From positions 558,001 to 622,000 of the forward strand of contig NZ_VRSW01000001.1 of the NCBI RefSeq assembly GCF_008017445.1: DNA of 64,000 nt. Reading direction: 5' to 3'. A program made the position numbers and the translations under genes. The stretch is from Microbacterium mitrae (GTDB taxonomy: Bacteria; Actinomycetota; Actinomycetes; Actinomycetales; Microbacteriaceae). The notes below the pieces were generated by a model. That model made no database searches. It had not been told where the DNA came from and saw only the letters and a program-made list of their open reading frames with translations. This document shows, one piece after another, positions 16,554 to 24,468 of the stretch (the first letter of the stretch is position 1; every line of letters begins with the position of its first letter).

Positions 16554-19500
16554 GAGGCGCTCACCGCGCCGATCGTGTGAATGCGGCACACCACAAATCT
16601 CTCCTCATTGCAATGCGAATCAATATTGGCGGTGAACGAGTCAGCCGCCATCGTCTGCGCGCTCGTGACCACCCGGCCGACAAACGCATCCTGTTGTTCC
16701 GCGGTCATCGATGGCTGGTGCGCAATGCGATAGTGCGTGTCTTTCAGGGTTTGCGAAATCACCACGAGCCGCGCACCCGCACCCTCGCGGGCATCGACCT
16801 GATTCACCGCGCCCGCCGACATCGCCAGCTGGTATGCGGCGAGCTGGGGATCATCGGTGACCTTGTCGTTACTAACGCGCTTCTCGCTCTTGCCCGTCTT
16901 GAGGTCGACGATTACGACTCGCTGTTCACCGGGCCGAGTCGGGTCAATCGGCAGAACCTCGCCGAGCTCGGCCGGGTACCGTTCGACGCGGTCGATGGAA
17001 CCACGCAGTACGGCGGCGGGAAGCTCCGGCGCGTCGTCGCCGCGCGCGTAGACGTCTGCCGCCGAGGTCGCGGCAAACGGAACCACCACTTCGAACTCGG
17101 CCTCCGCTTGCACCCGCTCCCCCTCGTTGGTGCGGAAGTTCTTTTCGTAGGCGGCAATGCGCTCGATCAGCGTCGCCGCCCACTTCTTTTCTTTTTCGGC
17201 GATCCAATCCGCCTCAAACTCCAATTCGGGCCAGCGACTTTCAACGATGGCCGTCAACGCTTCGATATTGCCGTCCGGAACCTCTTGAATCGCGGCGTGG
17301 AGAATGGTTCCCAGCCCCGTCGAGAAGCTGGACGTATTGCCACCGAGTGAACGGATGGCCCAATCCACAGGGCAGTCCTGCAGGTTTTTCATGCGCGAGG
17401 GCGATACCGACACCATCGCGCGGTTGGGGTCACGCAACGGCGCTGTCGACGACAGCGCGGCGATGCCGTACCACTGCTGCGGCGCGGCGCCGGCTACCCC
17501 CTCCTCGGCGAGCAGGGCGAGTTCTGCTGCGGCGCTCTGGCGCGCTGACTCGTCGTGCTGTGCGTGCTCCGTGGTGAGCGTGCGGCGGTGTTGTGCAACG
17601 AGGCCACGCAGCGTGAGCGGATGCTCGTGCACGTCATCGCCTGGCGAAGGCTGCGGCAAGAACGCAAACAGCGCGCTCGGCCCCATATCGTCGTCATCGA
17701 CCGCCGTCACCAGCAAGCGCGAGCGTGCCCGCGAGATGGCGCGCACAAACAGGCGCAACTCATCATGCAGGGCCACCCTTCGGCGATCGGTCGCGGGCGT
17801 TGGGATGTGCTGATCGTTGCGCCGATAGGCCTCGACCGCGTCGGCAAGCTGCCACGTGTCAAGCAGCGTGCCCCGCAGGCGCACGTTGGGCCAGACGCCG
17901 TCTTGTACGCCGGCGATCACGACCGCATCATATTCGGCGCCAAGCGCTGTGGCGGGCGTCATCACCGTCACCGTGCCCGCGCGTGCCGGCGACGCCAGCG
18001 AGTCCTCCGGCACGTCGCTGCCCAACAGTTCGCGAATAAAGGCTTCTGCTCCGGCCTCAGGGGCACGTTCGACGGCGCGCTTTGCCGCATCAAAAAGTGC
18101 CACCAGCGCATCAAGCGAACGCGACGCCTCTGCGGCAACCGCGCCGCTTGAGGCCGCCTGCTCACGCCACACTTCGGCCAGCGGACGGCCAAAAATTCGG
18201 GCGTTCTCCCACACCATCCAGAGCAGGTCGTGAGCGGTGTCGCCGCGCAAGAATGCCGCCCGAACGTCCGCGAGCGCCTGAGCCAACCGTTCTGCCGAGC
18301 GGGCCTCCGGGGTGTCAATCACGCTCAACTCCAGGGGCGATGCCAGCGCGCGAGCAAGCAGCGCGACGGCACCCGTGGTTCCGCCCCCGGCAAGCTCTCG
18401 GTGTCGCAAGCGCGCCCGCAGCCGTCGCAACCCGACCGCGTCAAGCCCACCGAATGGCGAAAGAAGCGCGAGCGCGAGCTCTTCGCCGTCCCACTCTTCC
18501 GGCGCAAGCATGGCAATTTCGAGCACCCGCAGAATGTCGCGAACCGCCGCCTCACGCCCCAGCGGGCGCTGGATGCCCGCGGCGCGCATTGGCACCTCTC
18601 GCGCGGCAAGTTCCGTCTCAAGGGTGGAGACCTGACGCGTGTCATGCGCAATGACTGCCATCTGTTGCCACTCGAGCCCGCCCAGCACATGCCATTCCCG
18701 CAGCGTGCGCGCGATGAGATCGACTTCGGCGTAGGGGCTGTCGGCGAGGCGCACCGTGACGGAACCATCGGGTTGCGGTGCAGGGCCGGGCGCCTCGCGA
18801 TGCTCCACGCGCCCGCTCACCCCGATCGCCTGGGTCAGCGTGCGGGTGACGTGTTGCAGGGTGGGCGTCTGCCGATGAGCATCGCTCAGCACGTGGACGG
18901 CGCCGAGCTCAGCCGCAAGCTCAGCGAACAGCTGCGGGGTTGCCCCGCGGAAGGAGCCAGAACTGATGTCGGGGTCGCCGAATGCCATCACCGCCACGCC
19001 GCGCTCTCGCAGGGCGAACAGCAGGTCGATGCTGCCGCGCGTGAGTTCTTGCGCATCATCGACGAGCACCACGCGCAGACGCGCGAGGGCGCCGAGTTCA
19101 GCGCCCGCCGGCGAGGCGTGGCGAATCAGCTGGGCGCTCTCCGCAATGAGCTCAGCCGACTCGCGGTGCGCCGAGCGCATCTGCGCCAGAATCGCCCGAT
19201 AGTCGGCATAGAACGACGCGATCGCGCCCCAGCTCTCGTGCTTCGCATAGCTCGCGATGGCCGCAAGTTCGTCAGCCGTCACGCCCAACTGGGCACATTC
19301 CGCGAGGAACGCACGCAATTCAGAGCGGAACACTTGAGAGGCTCGGGCCGCGGGCGGCAAGCCCTCCGGCCAGCGGCTGGGCGCCACAGACTCGTCTTCT
19401 GCGTCGCTGGCGAGCAGATCGGCGATGAGCCGGTCTTGATCGGCACCGGTCAACAGTTGCGGCGGCTGCGCGCCCGCAAATGCCGCGGCGGAGCGAACAA

Positions 19501-19795
19501 TCTGAAAGGCAAGGGAGCCCACCGAGCGTGCCAGCGCACCCGGCGTCGCCACCGTCGTCTGCACCCCGATGACGTCACGCACTCGCGTCGCGGTTTGGCG
19601 CGAAGGTGTGAGCATCAAGATCTCGTCAGCCGCCACGTCACCGGAGTCAAGCAGCCGGCGCGTGCGTTCAATGGCGACGCGCGTCTTGCCAGCGCCGGGT
19701 GCGCCAATCACGACACCATTGGCTGTGGCCGAAAGCTCCAGCACGTCTTTTTGCGACGAGTCCCACGTGGCAGCGGCGGCAACAACTTCAGGCAT
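16550..19795 (-). CDS. adnA: AdnA-like helicase-nuclease subunit
   Basis: This 1081-residue partner of adnB has Walker A GAPGAGKTRVAIERT at about residue 31, but Walker B reads VVLVDDAQEL where UvrD-type enzymes have DExxD, so this motor looks weakened. The C-terminal nuclease has GTILHAAIQEV, IVDLKTGKSEKR and QLAAYQLAMS. Cysteines at LQDCPVDWAI and, near the end, SHCNEERFVVC could bind an iron-sulfur cluster, but I see only three of the four ligands usual in AddB-type nucleases. The ATG at 19795 has TACCGT 6 nt upstream and no ribosome site. It is followed by adnB with a 4-bp overlap. Confidence 0.88.
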   Translation of the reverse strand: MPEVVAAAATWDSSQKDVLELSATANGVVIGAPGAGKTRVAIERTRRLLDSGDVAADEILMLTPSRQTATRVRDVIGVQTTVATPGALARSVGSLAFQIVRSAAAFAGAQPPQLLTGADQDRLIADLLASDAEDESVAPSRWPEGLPPAARASQVFRSELRAFLAECAQLGVTADELAAIASYAKHESWGAIASFYADYRAILAQMRSAHRESAELIAESAQLIRHASPAGAELGALARLRVVLVDDAQELTRGSIDLLFALRERGVAVMAFGDPDISSGSFRGATPQLFAELAAELGAVHVLSDAHRQTPTLQHVTRTLTQAIGVSGRVEHREAPGPAPQPDGSVTVRLADSPYAEVDLIARTLREWHVLGGLEWQQMAVIAHDTRQVSTLETELAAREVPMRAAGIQRPLGREAAVRDILRVLEIAMLAPEEWDGEELALALLSPFGGLDAVGLRRLRARLRHRELAGGGTTGAVALLARALASPLELSVIDTPEARSAERLAQALADVRAAFLRGDTAHDLLWMVWENARIFGRPLAEVWREQAASSGAVAAEASRSLDALVALFDAAKRAVERAPEAGAEAFIRELLGSDVPEDSLASPARAGTVTVMTPATALGAEYDAVVIAGVQDGVWPNVRLRGTLLDTWQLADAVEAYRRNDQHIPTPATDRRRVALHDELRLFVRAISRARSRLLVTAVDDDDMGPSALFAFLPQPSPGDDVHEHPLTLRGLVAQHRRTLTTEHAQHDESARQSAAAELALLAEEGVAGAAPQQWYGIAALSSTAPLRDPNRAMVSVSPSRMKNLQDCPVDWAIRSLGGNTSSFSTGLGTILHAAIQEVPDGNIEALTAIVESRWPELEFEADWIAEKEKKWAATLIERIAAYEKNFRTNEGERVQAEAEFEVVVPFAATSAADVYARGDDAPELPAAVLRGSIDRVERYPAELGEVLPIDPTRPGEQRVVIVDLKTGKSEKRVSNDKVTDDPQLAAYQLAMSAGAVNQVDAREGAGARLVVISQTLKDTHYRIAHQPSMTAEQQDAFVGRVVTSAQTMAADSFTANIDSHCNEERFVVCRIHTIGAVSAS

Positions 19796-19801
19796 GATTC
19801 C

Positions 19802-19807
19802 ACGGTA
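19802..19807 (-). promoter_or_regulatory. -10 box (TACCGT), probable leaderless promoter of adnAB
   Basis: TACCGT plus the 6-nt spacer GGAATC stand directly before the adnA ATG. Confidence 0.55.
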
Positions 19808-19875
19808 GCCGCAGCCCCAGACATCCGGCGCGTTCGCCCTCAGCGTTCAGCGGCCTGCGGCTCGACCGCTACCGT

Positions 19876-19881
19876 TAGGCT
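19876..19881 (+). promoter_or_regulatory. -10 box (TAGGCT) upstream of the DUF3107 gene
   Basis: TAGGCT lies 6 nt before an in-frame GTG at 19888. Transcription probably starts at or near 19888 and leaves a 36-nt leader with a GAAGGGA ribosome site for the conserved start at 19924. Confidence 0.55.
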
Positions 19882-19923
19882 GGTCGCGTGGCCCCACAAT
19901 GGGGCACGACGAAGGGATTAAAC

Positions 19924-20148
19924 GTGGAGATTCGAGTCGGCATTGCCAACATCGGTCGCGAGCTGAGCTTCGAAACCGATTCCTCAGCAGATGAGATTCG
20001 CGCAGCCGTTGCTGACGCGCTGGAGTCGAAGTCGGCGTCGGTCACGTTCACCGACTCCAAGGGCAGCAGCTACATTGTGCCCACGAGCGGTCTGGCATAC
20101 GTCGAAATCGGAACCGAAGAGTCCCGTCGCGTCGGCTTCGTCGCCTAA
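19924..20148 (+). CDS. DUF3107 family small protein
   Basis: The 74-residue product starts MEIRVGIANIGRELSFET, the characteristic opening of the actinobacterial DUF3107 family, whose function is not known. I chose the GTG at 19924, which has GAAGGGA 6 nt upstream and matches the family start. The frame also opens at a GTG at 19888, six bases after a TAGGCT hexamer, so a longer leaderless 86-residue form is possible. It is divergent from adnA and convergent with the ferritin-like gene, with a shared bidirectional terminator. Confidence 0.88.
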   Translation: MEIRVGIANIGRELSFETDSSADEIRAAVADALESKSASVTFTDSKGSSYIVPTSGLAYVEIGTEESRRVGFVA

Positions 20149-20158
20149 CGCAGATTTC

Positions 20159-20196
20159 AAATGAGGCAGGCACCGCACGGTGTCTGCCTCATTTTT
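20159..20196. terminator. Bidirectional terminator between DUF3107 and ferritin-like genes
   Basis: The 15-bp stem (20161-20175 with 20178-20192, one G:T) has a CA loop, extends through AA/TT on the outside and is followed by TTTTT. Confidence 0.88.
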
Positions 20197-20207
20197 GTTG
20201 AGCCTCG

Positions 20208-20921
20208 CTACGAGGCGAGCCCCATCGCATCCATGCGACGTGCGTGCCCACCCATCAGCGCGGTGAACACTGGTTCCACGCGCTTTTCATCCTCGGTGTC
20301 GAGCCGATCAGAAGCCAGCGCTGCGCGCGCCACCAACAGCGTGTCGCCGACCAGTCGGCGGCCCCACATTGACAACAGCCAGCGCCACTCATCATCGCTG
20401 GTGATGGTCTGGTGCATGATTTCAGCGATCTGGGCGCGATCATTGTCGGCGCCGAGAATGCGAGCGACCCGGCGTCCGGTGTCGCCGTAGCTGGAGGCGA
20501 GCGCCAAGTAGAAGTCATCAAGCATGCCTGCGGTGATGTGAACCGAGAGCATCGTTTCTCGCGGCCGCTTGCCGATGGTCTTGCGTCGAAACGCATCGAG
20601 CTCTTCACGAAACGGCAGCATCAGGGCTGTCGGCGATTTGCCGCGCTCGACAATCAGATCGGTGAGGCCGCGATGCTTGGTGAGGGCGGCACCGGCTGCC
20701 CGCGATAGCGCCTCTTTCTCTTCCAGATCATCGGTTGCCCGAATCAACCGCGTGATCGTCTCAAAGTATCCGAGCTGCAGGTAGGCGGCCTGCCCCAAGA
20801 ATCGATCGACGTCGGGAGCGAGCTCCGCAAAGTCCACGCGCACGGCGTCACCAAAGTCGCCACGCGAACGCAATGTGAGCTGTCTGCCCTCGGGCCGACG
20901 TTGCCAGAACCACTTCACCAC
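20208..20921 (-). CDS. Ferritin-like fold protein (MiaE-like)
   Basis: The 237-residue, mainly helical product resembles the actinobacterial ferritin-like proteins distantly related to tRNA hydroxylase MiaE. Candidate diiron helices include LEEKEALSRAAGAALTKH and DRAQIAEIMHQTITSDDEW, but I cannot confirm every carboxylate/His ligand. It commonly sits beside DUF3107 and a DEAD-box helicase in Actinobacteria, as here. The GTG at 20921 is followed by a second GTG, and TAGGCT lies 6 nt before the first, so I keep the first GTG as a leaderless start. The enzymatic role is unknown. Confidence 0.8.
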   Translation of the reverse strand: MVKWFWQRRPEGRQLTLRSRGDFGDAVRVDFAELAPDVDRFLGQAAYLQLGYFETITRLIRATDDLEEKEALSRAAGAALTKHRGLTDLIVERGKSPTALMLPFREELDAFRRKTIGKRPRETMLSVHITAGMLDDFYLALASSYGDTGRRVARILGADNDRAQIAEIMHQTITSDDEWRWLLSMWGRRLVGDTLLVARAALASDRLDTEDEKRVEPVFTALMGGHARRMDAMGLAS

Positions 20922-20927
20922 GCGTTC

Positions 20928-20933
20928 AGCCTA
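20928..20933 (-). promoter_or_regulatory. -10 box (TAGGCT), probable leaderless promoter of the ferritin-like gene
   Basis: TAGGCT plus the spacer GAACGC (6 nt) precede GTG 20921. Confidence 0.6.
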
Positions 20934-21019
20934 GTTGCCCGAGCGCCAATGCCACCGATATTGGCGCGCCAGTTGACACGCAGAAATCGCAGGTCTCCGG
21001 GCGTGTGGCGCGCCTCCGG

Positions 21020-21037
21020 TACGATGGAACGGTTCCA
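21020..21037 (+). promoter_or_regulatory. -10-like TACGAT followed by a 13-bp palindrome in the DEAD-box helicase leader
   Basis: TACGAT (21020-21025) runs into the palindrome TGGAACGGTTCCA (21025-21037), about 90 nt before the helicase start. The palindrome contains both orientations of the GGAACC/GGTTCC-type word. It could be an operator or an RNA hairpin in a long 5' leader. Confidence 0.35.
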
Positions 21038-21127
21038 GCATCGGATTGGAACCCCCGCGCCCGGAGCTGAGAGAACGGCGTGGACCACTGAGCGGCAGAC
21101 TTTCACTGCCAGACAGGCGCACATTAC

Positions 21128-22561
21128 GTGACCACTTTCTCTGACCTGGGTGTTGACCAGGACATCGTCGACGCGCTCGCAGCGCGCGGCATCATCGAAG
21201 CATTCCCCATCCAAGAGCAGACAATTCCGCTCTCCCTGCCCGGCCAAGATGTCATCGGCCAGGCAAAAACCGGAACCGGCAAGACGTTCGGCTTCGGCAT
21301 TCCCGTCGTGCAGCGCATCGGACTCAACCCCGAGCCCGGCGTCAAGGCGCTCATCGTGGTTCCGACTCGCGAACTCGCCGTGCAGGTCTACGAAGACATG
21401 GATCTGCTCACCTCCAACCGCGCCACCAGCGTCGTCGCGATCTACGGCGGTAAGGCATACGAAGGACAGATCGATCAGCTGAAGGCCGGAGCGCAGATCG
21501 TTGTTGGTACGCCGGGTCGTCTGATTGACCTCGCCAACCAGCGTCTGCTCAACCTCAGCGAAGCTACCGAGGTCGTACTGGACGAGGCCGACAAGATGCT
21601 TGACCTCGGCTTCTTGCCCGACATCGAGAAGATCTTCTCGAAGGTTCCGGCCAAGCGTCACACCCAGTTGTTCTCGGCAACCATGCCGGGCACCATCGTG
21701 ACCCTCGCGCGCCGTTTCATGTCGAACCCGATTCACATTCGCGCCACCGACCCCGACGAGGGTCTCACGCAGGCCAACATCAACCACCTGGTCTACCGCG
21801 CGCACTCGCTCGACAAAGACGAGGTCATCGCCCGCATTCTGCAGGCTGAAGGTCGCGAGAAGGTTGTCATCTTCACGCGCACCAAGCGCGCCGCTCAAAA
21901 GCTTGTCGATGAGCTCGGCGACCGCGGCTTCAACGCGGCAGCCGTGCACGGCGACATGAGCCAAGAGTCGCGCGAGCGCTCCATGGCCGCATTCAAGGCC
22001 GGCAAGCGCGATGTGCTGATCGCCACCGACGTTGCCGCCCGCGGTATCGACGTTGACGATGTAACGCACGTCATCAACCACACCATCCCCGATGATGAGA
22101 AGACGTACCTGCACCGCGCGGGGCGTACCGGCCGCGCCGGCCGCACCGGCATCGCGGTGACGTTCGTTGACTGGGAAGACCTGCACAAGTGGGCGCTCAT
22201 CAACCGTGCCCTGGAATTTGGTCAGCCTGAGCCGACCGAAACCTATTCGTCGAGCCCGCACCTGTACTCCGATCTGAACATTCCGGCCGGAACCAAGGGG
22301 CGCATTAAAAAGGCGCCGACGACGCAGACGGTTCAGACCCAGAAGCCCAAGCGTGATGATGACGCGCCGCGTCGTCGACGTCGCCGCGGCGCAGCCGAAG
22401 GCTCCTCCACGCCGACGACCGAGCACACCGCAGGTGACGGCGCCGGAACGCACGATGGCAAGGGCAACGAGCACCACGATGGCAACCCGGCACCTCAGCG
22501 CCGCCGTCGCCGTCGTCGTCCCTCCAGCGGTGGCGCACCGCAGGGTGGCGGCGCCGCCTAA
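21128..22561 (+). CDS. DEAD-box ATP-dependent RNA helicase
   Basis: The 477-residue product has the full DEAD-box set: Q-motif FPIQEQTIP, AKTGTGKT, PTRELA, TPGRLIDL, LDEADKMLDLGF, SATMPGT and HRAGRTGRAGRTG. The last 90 residues are a basic, Arg-rich tail (RRRRRGAAEG, QRRRRRRRPSSGG) of the kind that tethers these helicases to RNA or ribosomes. Proteins of this type help ribosome assembly and RNA turnover, often at low temperature. The GTG start is preceded by about 190 bp without a gene, which suggests a long regulated 5' leader. Its terminator lies within the 3' codons of the convergent DUF817 gene. Confidence 0.93.
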   Translation: MTTFSDLGVDQDIVDALAARGIIEAFPIQEQTIPLSLPGQDVIGQAKTGTGKTFGFGIPVVQRIGLNPEPGVKALIVVPTRELAVQVYEDMDLLTSNRATSVVAIYGGKAYEGQIDQLKAGAQIVVGTPGRLIDLANQRLLNLSEATEVVLDEADKMLDLGFLPDIEKIFSKVPAKRHTQLFSATMPGTIVTLARRFMSNPIHIRATDPDEGLTQANINHLVYRAHSLDKDEVIARILQAEGREKVVIFTRTKRAAQKLVDELGDRGFNAAAVHGDMSQESRERSMAAFKAGKRDVLIATDVAARGIDVDDVTHVINHTIPDDEKTYLHRAGRTGRAGRTGIAVTFVDWEDLHKWALINRALEFGQPEPTETYSSSPHLYSDLNIPAGTKGRIKKAPTTQTVQTQKPKRDDDAPRRRRRRGAAEGSSTPTTEHTAGDGAGTHDGKGNEHHDGNPAPQRRRRRRRPSSGGAPQGGGAA

Positions 22562-22582
22562 GTCGTAGCGCGACGCGTTCCG

Positions 22583-23476
22583 CTACGCCGCGCTTTGATC
22601 CTCCGTATCAGCTTTGGCTGATGCGGAGGATTTCTCTTTTCTGGGCGGGTATACGAAGGTCACCAAAACCACCGAGATGATCATCAGCAGGAACCAGCTG
22701 GAGAGTTTCGACAGCGACACGAGTTGCCAGCCATCAATCTGATTCGGGTACAGCCATGCCCCGGTGATGGTTCCGATGTTCTCCGCAATCCAGATAAAGC
22801 CGGCTGCCCCCACAAAAACCAGGATGACCGGCAGCCGAATGCGGCGCCGCCACACCCGCGCGTGCATGATCGTGGTGCCCCACAACACGACGACGAGGGC
22901 GGTCAGCAGCCAGCGAAAGTCGGCAATCCAGTGGTGAGTGAAGAAGTTCGCGTAAATCAGGGCGGCAACGATCGCCGTCATCCAAACCGGCGGGTAGCGC
23001 GTGAAGGTGAGATCGAACAATCGATACACGCGCACAAGATAGGAGCCGACGGCCGCGTACATGAAGCCGGAGAACAGCGGAACACCGGCGATGCGAAGGA
23101 TGCCTTCGGCCTCGTATTGCCACGAACCCACGTCGGTCTTGAACAGCTCCATCGCGGTGCCGACGACGTGAAAGAGCATGATGACCCACAACTCCCGCCC
23201 GGCTTCAAGCCGGGTAACGAGCATGAGCACCTGAATCGCAATGGCGATCAGGGTGAGCAGGTCATTGCGAGTGAGCGCCAGATCGGACGGAGAGAGCGTG
23301 CGAACCAGAATGATGGCCACCAGCAGTAGCGCGCCAAACAGACACGCCCAGGCTTGCTTTGCCACGAAAACGCCGAACTCGACCAGCCCCGCCCGAAATC
23401 CCGTGGTCGGCGCCGATGCCAGCCATCGCCTGGCCGCGGTATCAATACGTTGTTCAAGTCGCGTGGGCTGTAGCAC
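22583..23476 (-). CDS. DUF817 family integral membrane protein
   Basis: The 297-residue protein has about eight hydrophobic helices and matches DUF817 by VFVAKQAWACLFGALLL, TAMELFKTDVGSWQYEAEG, GVPLFSGFMYAAVGSYLVR, YANFFTHHWIADFRWL and FIWIAENIGTITGAWLYP. The function of DUF817 is unknown; conserved His and acidic residues in membrane loops suggest an enzyme or transporter. The GTG at 23476 is preceded at 5 nt by TACCGT. The last residues (KSSASAKADTEDQSAA) are encoded by the arms of a terminator hairpin that serves the helicase coming from the other side. Confidence 0.85.
   Translation of the reverse strand: MLQPTRLEQRIDTAARRWLASAPTTGFRAGLVEFGVFVAKQAWACLFGALLLVAIILVRTLSPSDLALTRNDLLTLIAIAIQVLMLVTRLEAGRELWVIMLFHVVGTAMELFKTDVGSWQYEAEGILRIAGVPLFSGFMYAAVGSYLVRVYRLFDLTFTRYPPVWMTAIVAALIYANFFTHHWIADFRWLLTALVVVLWGTTIMHARVWRRRIRLPVILVFVGAAGFIWIAENIGTITGAWLYPNQIDGWQLVSLSKLSSWFLLMIISVVLVTFVYPPRKEKSSASAKADTEDQSAA
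22598..22640 (+). terminator. Terminator of the DEAD-box helicase, inside the DUF817 coding end
   Basis: The 15-bp stem (22598-22612 with 22617-22631, one mismatch) has loop TTTG and tail TTCTCTTTT. Confidence 0.8.
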
Positions 23477-23527
23477 GCCTCACGGTAACGCACGTTGGCC
23501 GAAATCAACCCGAGAACCCGCCGCGCT

Positions 23528-24394
23528 TTAGTCGGGGTACACCGGCTCGATTCCGCTCGCCTGAGCAATAATGCGCGCGACATTCGCGTCTGTCGTGGTG
23601 TTCTCCCCCGGCAGGTTGGGCTTGCCAGAGCCGTGATAGTCGCTGGAACCAGTCACGATGAGATCGTGTTTGTGTGCCAGGCGCGCAAGCATGCGCTTTC
23701 CATCGGCCGTGTTCTCGCGGTGCTCGATTTCAACGCCACCCAAGCCCAACGCGATCATCTCTTCGATAATCGGCATTGGCAACATGCGGTTGCGCCCGGC
23801 GGGGTGCGCGATCACCGAAACGCCGCCGGCCTGGGCCACCAGACGAACGGCGTCACGGGGATCCGGCGCGTACAGCGGAATGGTGTACCCGGTGCGCGGG
23901 TGCAAAATGCCCTCGAACGCCTCTTCTCGGCTCTTCACAATGCCGCGTGCAATCAGCGCATCGGCAATGTGTGGTCGCCCGACACTCGCATCTTCCATCC
24001 GCTGCGCGAGCACATCGTCCCAGTCGAGGGGGTAGTCGCGGCGAATATTGCTCACAATGCGTTCGGCCCGTGAGAGCCGGTCATCGCGAATGCGCTCCCG
24101 CTCGGCCAGGATGCCCGCATGTTCCGGATCAAAGAGATAGGCAAGCAGGTGGGTGGAACCACCCTGGTAGCGGGTGGAGAATTCCATGCCTGGCAGCAGA
24201 GTCATTCCCAGTGACCGTGCCGCCCTGGCCGCTTCATCCCACCCGGCCGTCGTGTCGTGGTCGGTCAGCGCAACCGTGCGAAGCCCATACTCGTGCGCAG
24301 AAGACAGTACCTCGGCGGGAGGCTGCGTGCCATCTGAGCGCGACGAATGGAGGTGCAGGTCACTCGGACCGCTCCAACGCTTCGTATGTGTCAC
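23528..24394 (-). CDS. PHP-domain phosphoesterase (RNase AM / nucleoside bisphosphate phosphatase-like)
   Basis: The 288-residue product shows the PHP metal-site motifs DLHLHSSRSDGTQPPAEV, ALTDHDTTAGW, GMEFSTRYQGG, VIAHPAGRN and GSSDYHGSGKPN, which together supply the His/Asp/Glu ligands for two or three metal ions. Stand-alone PHP proteins of this size in bacteria include 5'-3' exoribonucleases acting on short RNAs and 3',5'-nucleotide bisphosphatases; I cannot choose between them. The GTG start at 24394 has TAATGT exactly 6 nt upstream. It is divergent from the endonuclease/exonuclease/phosphatase gene across a 74-bp region with a leaderless-type promoter on each side. Confidence 0.88.
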   Translation of the reverse strand: MTHTKRWSGPSDLHLHSSRSDGTQPPAEVLSSAHEYGLRTVALTDHDTTAGWDEAARAARSLGMTLLPGMEFSTRYQGGSTHLLAYLFDPEHAGILAERERIRDDRLSRAERIVSNIRRDYPLDWDDVLAQRMEDASVGRPHIADALIARGIVKSREEAFEGILHPRTGYTIPLYAPDPRDAVRLVAQAGGVSVIAHPAGRNRMLPMPIIEEMIALGLGGVEIEHRENTADGKRMLARLAHKHDLIVTGSSDYHGSGKPNLPGENTTTDANVARIIAQASGIEPVYPD

Positions 24395-24400
24395 ATCTGA

Positions 24401-24406
24401 ACATTA
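24401..24406 (-). promoter_or_regulatory. -10 box (TAATGT), probable leaderless promoter of the PHP gene
   Basis: TAATGT plus the spacer TCAGAT (6 nt) precede GTG 24394. Confidence 0.6.
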
Positions 24407-24456
24407 TCGGAGCGAAGCGTCAGCCGCTCTCGACCGTTCTCCCAGGCTCACCCGCG

Positions 24457-24462
24457 TAGGCT
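24457..24462 (+). promoter_or_regulatory. -10 box (TAGGCT), probable leaderless promoter
   Basis: TAGGCT plus the spacer CGAAAC (6 nt) precede GTG 24469. Confidence 0.6.
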
Positions 24463-24468
24463 CGAAAC

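Noticed and set aside
18230..19921. 563-residue plus-strand open frame opposite adnA
   Set aside because: A shadow frame caused by high GC at third positions; Arg-rich with no recognisable domain.
20915..22477. 520-residue minus-strand open frame opposite the DEAD-box helicase
   Set aside because: The helicase on the plus strand carries every family motif; the antisense frame has none.
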